A stretch of 64,000 bases of DNA from CBDCWQ01 sp965223435 (GCA_965223435.1 CBDCWQ010000022.1:62001-126000), one strand, 5' to 3'; positions 28,701 to 36,342 are shown, counted from the first letter of the stretch. Program-made: numbers and translations. Notes: generated by a model from the sequence alone, not told the origin.

Positions 28701-30298
28701 CTGAGCGTATCAAGTAAATGTTCGGTCACAACGTTGTCGGCCTTGGAGGGCCGTCTGAGGGCAGTCCATGTTTTTTCGTCAATGGTACGGGGCACCCATA
28801 CTTCACCGAAGCTCGGGTGGGAGGCGCAAGATCCGCCCTCTCGTTGAATGCAAACCTTGATCTGGGGTGGGACACCGAAGGTAGAGTATCCAATGGCGTC
28901 GAGAACATCGTAATAGGCCCACCGTTCTTGGCCTTCGTGCACCCCAGCTCCTTGGGTGTTGCGGAAGAGGCGATGGGGCTCGGCGGCGTACTTGAGCCCC
29001 TCAGTGGTCCACCCCGCGGTCATGAAGCTCACGGTCCGGCCGCCTTCCATGGTCACGGATCTGCGGTGTTCCTGAAGGCCGAGAAGCGCACCGCGATAGC
29101 ACTGCTTGAACCAAGTCTTCTCCTTATTGGAAGGCAGAGCCCGAAAGGCTTCAGAAGTCATGAAGCTACCCACGCCATGGAGGGCCCAAGCGCTGGCGCC
29201 GGTGACCAGGCGCGCATCGCGCCAGTTATCCTGATCGGTGTTCCACGAAAAATGCCACCCCCGAAGCTTGTCTGGATCCTCGGAATCTACCACCGCATGG
29301 GCACACAGGTATCGTGCCAGATCTTGCGTCCAAATGTGATGTGCCCTCGCATCCCCCACGGATCCTTGCTGTCGAGTTGCTTGCAAAAGCGCAATGCCAA
29401 GCGTATACGCCCACACGCGCTCGAAGCCCGCGAGGTGCTTGGCATCTCGTTCGGAAGCGCTTGTTGAAGGGCCCGAAGCCCCAGTGGGAGCCTGGTATTC
29501 AACCTGATAGGCCCCGTTGGGGCTGAGCGGTGGGTTATGGTCGGCGTAGAAGTATGGTGCACCTTCGCTCAAACCCAAGGTCGTCCTACGGGTTAGCGCA
29601 GCTCTTGCGGCCAACGCCTTTTCGTAGTTGCCTCGCTCGTTGGCAGAATAAGCAGCGGCGCGGGTGACCGGCTCCGTGTTCGCCCCTCGAGCGTACGCAA
29701 GCTCAATCTGCGTAACGTCCAAGAACCCCTCAACCCAATACCCCCGGCCTGGCACCAAGATGTCGTCCTCGTTGAGCGATCGATACGTACCGTCATCGGG
29801 AAACCACTCAAGAACCCGTTTGTAATGAAGTTGTGCGCGCGCCATCTTCCGATGGACCTCGATGACCCGCCAACTGGAGTCATCCATGAGAATCGAAGTC
29901 GGCCATTCGCCCCACACCGAGCCGCTGGACCGTCCCGGAGTCTCCTCGCCCGCATACACCCATGTCGGTGCGCGATGGATGCTTACATTTGCGTTGGGAG
30001 CAATCCCATCAGCCTGAACACCCGTGGCCGACATGAACCCGCCGCGAGCTCGGAGCACAGCCCCAACCCCTTCGCTACGCTCAAACGGAAAGGCGATCAG
30101 GTTCCAGCCGGCTTCCCGTACCGCTGCAGAATCATCCGGCCGGGGCACCAGCTGATAGACATGAGTCTGGGTCGCCTGGGCTCGGGCATAGCCACCCCAC
30201 AACCCCAGAACAGACAACACACCCCATCCAACGAAGGGCGACAGATTTCGTCGCCCGTTGTTTCTCTCGGGGCGCACCTTGACCAGCTTGGTTGACAT
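22772..30298 (-). CDS. Giant exported repeat protein 3 (about 2508 aa)
   Basis: ATG at 30298 is preferred because it gives MSTKLVKVRPERNN, a hydrophobic stretch (FVGWGVLSVLGLWGGY) and an ARAQA cleavage site; ATG 30316 is an alternative and neither has a strong ribosome binding site. Rough residues: GWNLIAFPF/GYWVEG module 60-190; no FnIII or BNR section, unlike its two paralogues; toroid-like domain 230-810 (AKHLAGFERVWAYTLGIALL, VVTEHLLDTLSVLNHAL, AIDNCSWLALSV); shared hydrophobic module 865-1070 (LKLPPELAAASIAASTGAA, FLDEAEIRG); then four diverged repeats of about 220 residues starting near 1134, 1357, 1570 and 1794. Each repeat carries a MWAKA-like start, a NPPGH-like motif, an SxDxxRTAHR motif, and YFVDPxGxxDxVRxGW at its end. 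The last 450 residues are unrecognised and contain two copies of a W-[ND]-K-[DQ]-G-Q-x-I-F-P motif. Likely secreted or surface-exposed; function unknown. Confidence 0.85.
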   Translation of the reverse strand: MSTKLVKVRPERNNGRRNLSPFVGWGVLSVLGLWGGYARAQATQTHVYQLVPRPDDSAAVREAGWNLIAFPFERSEGVGAVLRARGGFMSATGVQADGIAPNANVSIHRAPTWVYAGEETPGRSSGSVWGEWPTSILMDDSSWRVIEVHRKMARAQLHYKRVLEWFPDDGTYRSLNEDDILVPGRGYWVEGFLDVTQIELAYARGANTEPVTRAAAYSANERGNYEKALAARAALTRRTTLGLSEGAPYFYADHNPPLSPNGAYQVEYQAPTGASGPSTSASERDAKHLAGFERVWAYTLGIALLQATRQQGSVGDARAHHIWTQDLARYLCAHAVVDSEDPDKLRGWHFSWNTDQDNWRDARLVTGASAWALHGVGSFMTSEAFRALPSNKEKTWFKQCYRGALLGLQEHRRSVTMEGGRTVSFMTAGWTTEGLKYAAEPHRLFRNTQGAGVHEGQERWAYYDVLDAIGYSTFGVPPQIKVCIQREGGSCASHPSFGEVWVPRTIDEKTWTALRRPSKADNVVTEHLLDTLSVLNHALRHSEELGLLEEKSGLEAWRNEVRDAVFFALWDQDDAREEIEKALEEDDARPEAVRTLDSRKRQWIQEATKKEGDRSFGRVVTGGVLDHRGGFQASPHTAIDNCSWLALSVNHDELKEKNVDSNYVMRLEQCLRYTVIRFAKELGYGTPSCDSSRDACPGQVRYYGAHYFQNTFEDPYILPSALQESSYHLEATMGLIGGLLEFARAHPKRPSSKAFRDEALRLWAGAQAFVHDHGFLYSSQRIQDLSAVLESSTAIIWFIDVYDRLRERDGALDPGLKNDEAGWGAALAVAGGENFLETALTEWVSGSGVMVEQARLKPSKGTISVGKLVSQGGRRASKLVTELLKLPPELAAASIAASTGAAFFASFEYDAGLETLFVGSEEPQSELWSRAGVVVPEDVLVFSKTYFLDEAEIRGRAPIYAAGPFDNPSLDQVISFEDDAIYYIKAETLELHSREFGDYSVLAPQDGSLWEVFSLDTSHSRHTLVDTFVKHHLLWKSAEEITRAVPESFREAWLEIVALAIRSVFTLDAAETLAKGSGLGRVSSGEVDRDLAAKNPVAPFFYFEKDEIASLESSVDPESIQVQKTLPPEFLQEKRPTAKEMWAKAAEFGAPAVWGTTQNPPGQAIVPADEVALLEPQGFEARLATASDRPSHGSNLRDAHRLARALRDQRTKGAGLLPVLLDKKQVRLFHRDGTLAENTLVRVALTKFDRNALIESDMPHLAQLELIDLQVFLLGTASQHIRFVKDSGLAAKAYRFRSVRSKERKRTATTALKALAPIWPQHQTSVEVANPAFPVYFVDPGGAWDAVRTGWSPQAPTPKQMWAKAKEYNMVVVWGETADPPGHSVIPRAELSNADRENFKVKLATQGVRPGGTADLTVVVGAILDHASHLVHLPLLVDDNTIRPYDREGHVVAKFGLAARTDYIESDELLANKGSRHWIVIYEKGSRLFFMGSIATIKAQVMAYPGSYQIVAVTSSDGGRTAHRTLESIRTNWPDAPLAPWVEVANPIFPSYFVDTQGDFDPLRHGWLPQAPSRAFLLRQAADHGGPVVYGLSHNPEGHAVVRVRDLQHIDKGQFEPKMATAAGHPGEASLRRVAMTGQEVAKHSAHTWATLPILWNESKASLYHRADGRATSIEVVVGVRPIDAPALFKLFSHEEAAFQIHVPKMGLYLAGQASAIGYALNQGNIGQGEYTVYALTSQDPSRTAHRAMKSLGELKPEGQTTFLVWHPQKEPYYVDPDGAYDPVRTGWMKERPESMTLWQRANGFAGPAVLGATKRPQGYSIVPLRDLGKVDPENFSFELATATAEESGKDNVTHAGKVARTIVAIPSHRVYPVRILVSLDEVLDFDRKARRLESKNYRPFGVQGEVIFLGAEGHTKASFREVAKTSDYPLMQVRTRARTYYLMPAHLAEFYLNKAFLGAGYFVEYISQPIESAIGAVRKIRSYLSSTQESIEVVISNRDYSNYYGLDAKISFPNGKSILRVGRRPLDQEGLQATYDTVGFQFVQARRQDDNAYYLIKRDQAPVLMALHAYDNVTVTVAKNSTYQRRAAYPFEGHLPEGEGVKEVVLRERSLSAAFSEASDAAPKAAGLQTEADVIPEVDLPDNEVFRSWSPKPELEPDLARQAEREGISLVQATMASQFGGSFVFPLSAWKQARGLLSARFKDVFIAHVNGLGSEIAKAFLAGNPKLPYVKTRDRGVTKFWNKDGQEIFPSIDIVPEAVQDREWLSDLLYRGTEPPEENVVQERAKLTKSSLVVVHLQRSHHYVTVPTKQTELWPLIEGKGPHSILFAVHGSSDTEQAGARLAKELEPHFGKKQDYIKVLGGIQTGQPRLPIFANGEGRLIYPVMRKPQSGKGPTLWITTGMYVGRKEPSDKDIAEASLALNQADMMKVYHPQDDFYSVFPASLSEGAFSEASGPVEVVYLLTAATATNQKKRRALQYGPYYHNALIIKEYSGQETVWDKQGQRIFP

Positions 30299-30778
30299 CG
30301 ATACGCCAAAACGCATTGCGATTTCGGCAATACGGGAGCAAAGAACGTGGGCAATCGCGTAGGCCAAGCTGCGATCCATTTGCGAGCCAAACGCATAGCA
30401 TGGTCTTGAAGATAGGGGCCAACATCTTTCGCCGCTTCGGTTGCGACTGCGCCAAAACCCCTCCAAAGATGACCAGACATGCCGCCCTATTTTCACGGCC
30501 CTGCAGTAGCCTCAGGTGCTCTCGGCCGGCGCACCGCGGACAAACCCTCGTAATTCCTCTGGAGGCAATGGGTCTTCACCCCCGGCGCTCTTCGATACGC
30601 GTCTACGATGCGTTCGTAGTTCAATTGTCCCACGAGCACGTCTACGGAACTCCCGAAGAGGAGCGTGCATCAATGGCCGGGCTCTCCTGGATACTGCGTA
30701 CCGTTTCCTCCGCGTCCTTGCGCTGTCGCTCTTGTCCACGACGTTGAATTTTCCAGGGCGGGTCTGAGCCTTTGGCGG
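30299..30778. other. Degenerate intergenic stretch
   Basis: Reading frames at 30512-30770 look protein-like in short runs but switch frame (on the minus strand one frame gives VLVGQLNYERIVDAYRRAPG, another reads AEETVRSIQESPAIDA), as expected for a decayed gene. No intact gene, RNA or terminator was recognised. It borders the truncated DUF1016 remnant. Confidence 0.4.
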
Positions 30779-31228
30779 TTATTCGGCACCGCGTAGATCC
30801 CACGTTTCATACAGGCCACCTCGGTGACCGTCGGGTTCGGATCGCGAGTCTACGGACTGGGTGCCAGATTCGGCCAACGCTGTTGGCCGAATCTCGGCTC
30901 CGTCCGATATGGCCAACGGTGTTGGCCGTTTGTCGCCTCCGCCCGACTCGGCCGGCAGAGAGGAGCCGTCCGGGTAGGTCAGGTAGAACTGCCGAATGCG
31001 TCGCAGCGAGCGGACGCTGAAGCCCCGTCCAAAGCGCTTACTCAGCCGCCCGGCGAGATTCTCGATGATCTGCTCACCGTAGGCCGCGCGGTCCTGGCCT
31101 CGCTGTTCAATCTCCACGATCTCCCGGCCGATGAGCCAGTACGCCTGGGCCATCGCCGTGTTGACCGTGCGCGCCACGTGACCCCGCGCGGCTTCGATGA
31201 TCCCGGCGACCCGCTCGTAGAGCGCCAT
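30779..31228 (-). pseudogene. Truncated DUF1016/YhcG-type nuclease remnant
   Basis: The first 90 residues (LYERVAGIIEAARGHVARTV, AYWLIGREIVEIEQ, GRGFSVRSLRRIRQFYLTYP) match the N-terminal DUF1016 domain of YhcG-like proteins, whose full length is about 350 residues with a PD-(D/E)XK nuclease at the C-terminus. Here the frame degenerates after the N-terminal domain and ends inside a 41-bp copy of LysR-gene sequence at 30789-30829, so the nuclease part is missing. Divergent from the SNF2 gene. Known members are linked to mobile or restriction-type loci; this copy is almost certainly inactive. Confidence 0.7.
30789..30829. repeat. 41-bp direct repeat, left copy (LysR-gene fragment)
   Basis: This stretch matches 36753-36793 in the same orientation with one mismatch in 41 (A versus G at the 14th base). 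The right copy lies inside the intact LysR gene; this copy is an orphan fused to the end of the DUF1016 remnant. The two bracket a 5.9-kb accessory segment. Confidence 0.9.
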
Positions 31229-31466
31229 TTCTGTGGGGGGAAAGATGCTCGCTCATCGGATTCTCTGAAGGGGCGCCTTATACGCCATTTCAGCGGCGCA
31301 TAACAAGAGATTTTGGCGGATAGGAGGTTGGTACACGGACGCGTACCCCTGTGTTCCTTCCTGTACGACGACAACGGCGGTTGGTTCGCCGTTCCACGGG
31401 GCGTTCTTGCGAGGATTTGTGGTTTCGCCTTCCGATTGTGCCCACATTTGGGATACTAGCAGCTCC

Positions 31467-34130
31467 ATGGTCCGAGCTGAAACCCCCTCACCCGCTGCAG
31501 GAGTTCCGGATCCCTCTTCCGAGGCATTGGACAAGCTGACCGAGCTTGCCCACGGTAAGACGCGATCCATCGAACCATCGTTGATCGCCCGACACGTTCT
31601 GAGGGTCGCGGAGGGGGGCGACTGGCCACTTCGGCGGGGAGCTCTCGAGGCTTTGCTGCGGCGGTTTCAGTCGATCGAATCCGAGGAGCTGGTCATCGCC
31701 GCACGACCGACTGGGCGTCAGATCTTCGGACTCTATCAGACCCGAAGAAAGGGACGGCGAAACGGAGCACGTCCCTATTCCACGCTCCTTCGCAGGATCG
31801 ATCCGCTCAGCGGCAGTTGTGACTGCCCAGACTACCAGAAGAGTTCGCTTGGCCTCTGCAAACACCTGCTCTGTGTCCTCGATGATCTATTCCGTCGGCC
31901 ACAGAAGCGCATCCAGGCCGTGAAGCAGCAGGAGAAGTTCGACCCGCCGGTCGTTCAGTTGTGGTGGGACCCAGTGCGAGATCTGACCGGTCCCGGCGAT
32001 TGGCTGGACCAGATACATCTAGAACGAAACAACGGTACATCAACTCTCCCAGCATCGCTCCGGCGTCTCGAGCAGTGGTTTGGCAAGAACGGCACCGCAA
32101 GCACTCTGAGGTCAATGGCTGCCAATCAGCCGAAGAAGCGCCTACACGTGGTAGAGGGGCTTCGCGAAGCGATGAGCTCAGCTGCTTACCGGCGCATCGA
32201 CCCGCATCCAGACCCGGCGCTCGGTCCGCTTCTCGAGCAAGAACGCAACGCCCTCCGCCGCAAGCTTCGAGACCTGACAAAGTCGAAGAAGATCGATCAG
32301 GAGCTAAAGAGTCTGAAGCACAAACTCTATCCATATCAGATCGAAGGCGTGAAGAAGTTCCTGGGTTCCGGTCGCATCTTGCTCGCCGACGACATGGGTC
32401 TTGGAAAAACGGCCCAGGCCATCGCCATGGCCCACATCGTTTCCAAGCGCGGCGCCGCAAAACGCGGCCTCGTGATCGTTCCGGCAAGTTTGAAACACCA
32501 ATGGAAGCGAGAGTGGACGCGTTTTTCTGATGTGCCCGTGACTGTGCTGGATGGAGGGCCATCGGAACGACACGATCTCTATGAGCAGACCAAGCGTGGC
32601 TTCCTGGTCGCCAACTACGAGCTCGTCTTGCGTGACCTCCGACAGATGCGGGAGTTCGGGCCAGAGATGATCATTCTGGATGAGGCGCAACGAATCAAGA
32701 ACTGGGCCACCAAGACCGCAACCTATGTGAAGACATTCAACGTGCCCTACCGCGTAGTATTGACCGGAACCCCGATGGAGAACCGGCTCGACGAACTTGG
32801 CTCGATCATGGACTGGGTGGATGAACGGGCCATCGAGCCGAAATGGCGGCTTGGTCCATGGCACACCGCCCACAGTGGAGATGCCGCGGGCGGTATTGCT
32901 TCGGCACGAAACCTCGACACTCTTCGAACACGCCTCGACGGGACGATGCTGCGGCGGATTCGGCAAGACGTTCTCAAGCAGTTGCCAAAGAAAACGGATA
33001 CGCGGGTTCCCGTCGAAATGACCGGCGAGCAGGCAGTCGCGCACGATGAACTCGAGATGCCGATTGCGCAGTTGCTTCGAATCAGGAGGAAGCGTCCGCT
33101 GCTCCGCAGAGAGTTTTTGCGCCTGATGCAGCTTCTGACAACGCAGCGGATTATTTCGAATGGTATGGCTCAGCTCGAGTTCGAAGACGTATGGCCGACC
33201 TTAGCGCGGGAATCTCGCCCCACTCGCAACCTGCTCGAAGGACTCCGCAGCCCCAAGCTCATTGAGCTCAGGAATCTCATCGAGAGTATCGTGCTCGACC
33301 AGGGGCGAAAGGTGGTGATCTTCAGCCAGTGGAGACGGATGCTTCGCCTCGCCAACTGGGCGATTCAGGACCTCTTACGGAAAGCTGATGCGCGTTCCGT
33401 GTTCTTCACCGGGGCGGAATCTGCGCGCCTGCGTGACAAGAGCCTGGTCGAGTTTCACGACGACCCACAAACAATGGCTATGTTCCTGAGCGACGCCGGA
33501 GGTGTGGGACTCAATCTCCAAAAGGCCGCAACTTGTTGCATCAACCTCGAGCTCCCATGGAATCCAGCCGTGCTTGAGCAGCGAATCGGCCGCATCTACC
33601 GGCTCGGGCAGAAGCACCCGATCGACGTCTACAATCTGATGACCGAAACCGGCATTGAGACCCGCATTGCCAGAACGGTGGCCGGTAAGCAGGCCTTGTT
33701 CAAGGGCCTCTTTGACGGGACTTCAGATGAAATCGCCTTTGAGTCGGGTGGATCGTTCCTCGACACATTCGAACAGATCTTCGAGGCTCCGGTCGAAATC
33801 GACGAGATTGCTGCCCAAGAAAGCAGCGCACCGGATGAGGTTCCGATCACGGAGCGGGAACTCGACGAACTTGTCGATGCGGCCGACGAATCGCGAGACC
33901 TGGAGCCCAGCAAATCTGGGACAGACAAGCCAGTGGTTGCCCGACCGGAAGACGGGGCGAGCCATCCTACCAATGGCGATGGTGCAGCCCTTGGAGAACT
34001 CTTTGCGCAAATGCGCGTGGAGAAGACGGCTTCGGGTGGGCTCCGGATCGAAACTCCGGCTGAGGCGGCTTCCGTTCTAGCGGGCGCATTTGAGGGAATG
34101 GCCAAGTTGCTGCGAGCGCAAGGTTCATAG
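31467..34130 (+). CDS. SWIM zinc-finger SNF2-family helicase (887 aa)
   Basis: A DNA-dependent ATPase/translocase of the SNF2/Rad54 type. Rough residues: SWIM zinc finger 115-138 (C-D-C-P-D-Y...L-C-K-H), a DNA- or protein-binding module; helicase N-lobe with Walker A LLADDMGLGKTAQAI near 305, motif Ia VIVPASLKHQWKREW, DEAQRIKNW box near 404, and LTGTPMENRL; C-lobe with KVVIFSQWRRML, DAGGVGLNLQKA, and QRIGRIYRLGQ near 705. All core motifs are intact, so it is probably active. ATG 31467 is chosen over an upstream TTG at 31407; neither has a clear ribosome binding site. The acidic C-terminal tail is variable. It starts 17 bp before the next gene's start, so the two form an operon. Chromatin remodelling or defence roles are possible but not shown. 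Confidence 0.9.
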   Translation: MVRAETPSPAAGVPDPSSEALDKLTELAHGKTRSIEPSLIARHVLRVAEGGDWPLRRGALEALLRRFQSIESEELVIAARPTGRQIFGLYQTRRKGRRNGARPYSTLLRRIDPLSGSCDCPDYQKSSLGLCKHLLCVLDDLFRRPQKRIQAVKQQEKFDPPVVQLWWDPVRDLTGPGDWLDQIHLERNNGTSTLPASLRRLEQWFGKNGTASTLRSMAANQPKKRLHVVEGLREAMSSAAYRRIDPHPDPALGPLLEQERNALRRKLRDLTKSKKIDQELKSLKHKLYPYQIEGVKKFLGSGRILLADDMGLGKTAQAIAMAHIVSKRGAAKRGLVIVPASLKHQWKREWTRFSDVPVTVLDGGPSERHDLYEQTKRGFLVANYELVLRDLRQMREFGPEMIILDEAQRIKNWATKTATYVKTFNVPYRVVLTGTPMENRLDELGSIMDWVDERAIEPKWRLGPWHTAHSGDAAGGIASARNLDTLRTRLDGTMLRRIRQDVLKQLPKKTDTRVPVEMTGEQAVAHDELEMPIAQLLRIRRKRPLLRREFLRLMQLLTTQRIISNGMAQLEFEDVWPTLARESRPTRNLLEGLRSPKLIELRNLIESIVLDQGRKVVIFSQWRRMLRLANWAIQDLLRKADARSVFFTGAESARLRDKSLVEFHDDPQTMAMFLSDAGGVGLNLQKAATCCINLELPWNPAVLEQRIGRIYRLGQKHPIDVYNLMTETGIETRIARTVAGKQALFKGLFDGTSDEIAFESGGSFLDTFEQIFEAPVEIDEIAAQESSAPDEVPITERELDELVDAADESRDLEPSKSGTDKPVVARPEDGASHPTNGDGAALGELFAQMRVEKTASGGLRIETPAEAASVLAGAFEGMAKLLRAQGS

Positions 34131-34147
34131 CAGGCTGTCGACAGAAG

Positions 34148-34939
34148 ATGACGACCGAATCGAATCCATACTGCGAGGCGCTTGGTATCAGGGTTCCCAA
34201 CCTCGCGAGGGCCAAGGAGAGTCGCGACGCCAACACCTACGCACTCCTGATCGTCGTGCTACTGGAACGAGGACACCCCGTCACTCTACTGCAGGCAGCA
34301 GAGCGCTTCGAAGAGGCGGGTGTAGCGCCTGCCAATGCAGCGCTTGCATCGCTCAAGCGCTGCAGGCCAGGCCGCAGTCCAATCTACCGCGACGGGGATT
34401 TCTACGCGCTCGATCCGAATGATGCGGAAGCCGACCTCTGGGCGTTTCGCCTCGGCCTACGTCCCCCCAAGGCAGCCGCACTGCGTGTGGTGCGAAAAGC
34501 CCCCGAACCACTGCCGTCGGTCGATGCACCACTGACCGTGGCACACCTCGATGAGGCGTGGCGGGACGGCGTGCCGAGCAACTCCTCAGCGCAGCGTGTC
34601 GCGCTCTGCGTCCTGGATGTACATGGCGAGGCCATGAGACCAGCCGATGTGATCTCGTTCGTGTCGGCCCGAAGCCAGTGCAGTCCGTTATCGGTGGAAT
34701 CCGCGAAGTACTGGAGGCGCGGTACGGCCGTACAAGTGAGGGCAGATGGTCTGTGGGAGCTCAACCCCGACCACGATGCGCTTCGCTCGGCAAGGCAGGC
34801 GGTGATCGACAAGATGGAGACTGCTCGGCGCTGGGCCACATGCGTACTGACCCCGCGGTTGCCGCCGCCAACCGCAAGCATTTCGAAGGAAAGCGCCGGG
34901 CCCATGCCGAGGAGCTCGCCGGCATGCGCCGTGCCTTGA
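34148..34939 (+). CDS. 5' part of a frameshifted SNF2-partner gene, winged-helix-like repeats
   Basis: Starts 17 bp after the SNF2 stop. The first 230 residues contain two similar alpha-rich segments, around 28-85 (TYALLIVVLLERGHPVTL...SPIYRDGDFYALD) and 135-220 (RVALCVLDVHGEAMRPADVI...DGLWELNPD), that look like HARE-type winged-helix domains with a terminal beta strand (inference). After the segment METARRWA the frame turns into low-complexity residues and stops. The natural continuation, RTDPAVAAANRKHFEGKRRA, is in the -1 frame, so a 1-base lesion near 34830-34845 (or programmed -1 shift) separates the two halves. No classical slippery heptamer is visible. Confidence 0.6.
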   Translation: MTTESNPYCEALGIRVPNLARAKESRDANTYALLIVVLLERGHPVTLLQAAERFEEAGVAPANAALASLKRCRPGRSPIYRDGDFYALDPNDAEADLWAFRLGLRPPKAAALRVVRKAPEPLPSVDAPLTVAHLDEAWRDGVPSNSSAQRVALCVLDVHGEAMRPADVISFVSARSQCSPLSVESAKYWRRGTAVQVRADGLWELNPDHDALRSARQAVIDKMETARRWATCVLTPRLPPPTASISKESAGPMPRSSPACAVP

Positions 34940-35643
34940 TTCACGCCTTCCCGCCGAAGAAGCCCGAGATCGTTGCGCTGGTCGACGTTGCAGAGCGCCA
35001 GTTGGCGACCTTCATTGGCGACGAGATTGCGGACGCCAAGAAGAACCTTGCCGACTACGACATCATCGCTGCCACAAACGTGCGACAACTGCTGCGGGAG
35101 TTGGACTTCGAACCCGGAAACTGCCGTCTAGGGGAACTTGGACCGCCGCAGAAGACGAAGACCCTCAACAAGCGAGGACGAACTCTCAAGATTACCGCGA
35201 GCCTGCTCGTCCAGGGTTCGTGCGGCATCAGCCAGCCATTCGGCGACGAGAAAAAGATGCGGCAGTATCTCCAGGAAGGTAACCTGACGAAGCTGCGTCG
35301 GCGGCTCGAAGCAGATGCCAAGTCGCTCTACGCGCTGTATCAATACGGACGTCTACACGGGTCAGTGAGACTACGCTGGGGCTTTCTCGACGAGCACCTC
35401 CCAGCTCCCTGGGTGCATCGCGACGAGGTGATGCTCTACAGCCTCAAGGACGAGGCCTACCAACGCGGTGTCCCACTCGAGATCGTGGTGGGCAGCGCCC
35501 CTGGATGGGCGGACCCGTGGTCACGGTTGCGGCGGGTCCACGTGGAGAAAGAGCCGGATGGGTGGCGGTCGTGGCTGGTCGGCGACGACGGCTACGTGGT
35601 CGACGAGGATGAGATTCAGCTGGCCCGACTGTCTGGGGAATGA
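34840..35643 (+). CDS. 3' part of the frameshifted SNF2-partner gene, unknown domain
   Basis: From ATG 34840 (MRTDPAVAAANRKHFEGK) this frame encodes 267 residues; the open frame itself reaches back to 34558 but that part is shadow of the upstream frame. It has a helical N-terminal section, a region TASLLVQGSCGISQPFGD, and a basic stretch TKLRRRLEADAKSLYALYQY; the C-terminal RVHVEKEPDGWRSWLVGDDG looks like a small beta domain. I do not recognise the family. It may be a separate, translationally coupled gene, but continuity of sense across the frame switch makes a single split gene more likely. Confidence 0.55.
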   Translation: MRTDPAVAAANRKHFEGKRRAHAEELAGMRRALIHAFPPKKPEIVALVDVAERQLATFIGDEIADAKKNLADYDIIAATNVRQLLRELDFEPGNCRLGELGPPQKTKTLNKRGRTLKITASLLVQGSCGISQPFGDEKKMRQYLQEGNLTKLRRRLEADAKSLYALYQYGRLHGSVRLRWGFLDEHLPAPWVHRDEVMLYSLKDEAYQRGVPLEIVVGSAPGWADPWSRLRRVHVEKEPDGWRSWLVGDDGYVVDEDEIQLARLSGE

Positions 35644-35775
35644 CAAAGCGGCTACGCGCCCGTGGGTGCGTCACATTGGCACCGGTTCAGCGTGACCTCC
35701 GCTCGCCAGACGGCGCAGATGAGCATGGCCTGGTTCCTCATACCTCGACCAGGCCGACAATGCTCGTTTTGCAGC

Positions 35776-35810
35776 GAAGTTGACCACCGTTTTGGCTGAA
35801 GTTGACCACC
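35776..35810. repeat. Two GAAGTTGACCACC direct repeats, IS-end-like
   Basis: Two identical 13-bp copies (776-788 and 798-810 of this kilobase) recur with a 22-bp period. Short multiple repeats of this kind are typical of IS21-type element ends (from memory), but no transposase gene is nearby. The surrounding 35644-36104 holds no gene. Confidence 0.4.
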
Positions 35811-35838
35811 CTAAGTGGGTCTGATCGACATCCAGCGG

Positions 35839-35860
35839 AGCGTAAGCGACGCTTTTGTTT
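35839..35860 (+). terminator. Candidate terminator after SNF2 operon
   Basis: AGCGT (35839-35843) and ACGCT (35849-35853) can pair around a 5-nt loop and are followed by TTTGTTT. It lies 195 bp after the last gene of the SNF2 unit. The stem is short, so confidence is moderate. Confidence 0.4.
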
Positions 35861-36104
35861 TACGGTATTTTCCTATCCACTATTTTCCCTGATGGGCAAC
35901 CTCCTTTCTTGTCGTCGGCGTCAGTGAATGCGCGCTCGATAGGAGCCCCCCTTCAAATCGAGCATTCATGACAATGCTCAAGTCCCCCCCGCACCATAAC
36001 CGGTCCCTTGCAACTCTGATACCCCGAACTGCTGACAAGAACCCCGAAACAGCGCGGCATAAGCTCCTCGGCGACAATTCAGCGCCCAGAAAGGAGGTTT
36101 CGCG

Positions 36105-36206
36105 ATGAGCAACTTACTCCGGCGTGTCGCCGCGTCGCCGGACGTCAAGCGGGCCGTGGTCTGCCTGGCCGTCGCTGTGGTGAGCGCGGTTGCTCGCAGA
36201 ATTTGA
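36105..36206 (+). CDS. 33-residue hydrophobic mini-protein
   Basis: ATG at 36105 is preceded by AAAGGAGG with 7-nt spacing, one of the best ribosome binding sites in the window. The product reads MSNLLRRVAASPDVKRAVVC then LAVAVVSAVARRI: a basic N-terminus, a hydrophobic run of about 14 residues and a basic end, so a short membrane-associated peptide is plausible. A perfect 8-bp hairpin follows 11 bp after the stop. No homologue is recognised. It lies between the IS-like remnant and the LysR gene. Confidence 0.5.
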   Translation: MSNLLRRVAASPDVKRAVVCLAVAVVSAVARRI

Positions 36207-36217
36207 AGAATAACACC

Positions 36218-36241
36218 GAAGCCGGGTTTCGGTCCGGCTTC
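36218..36241. terminator. Perfect hairpin, terminator-like
   Basis: GAAGCCGG (36218-36225) and CCGGCTTC (36234-36241) pair perfectly around an 8-nt loop. There is no T-tract. It could end the mini-ORF transcript or, from the other side, the LysR transcript. Confidence 0.5.
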
Positions 36242-36342
36242 AACTTCGCGAATCCATGAAGCGTAGGCGCTGACTCAGAAGGTATGTATTCATCTCGTCG
36301 GCGTTCCGCGCAACGCAAGTGAGCTGAGGTACAATCCGATGG

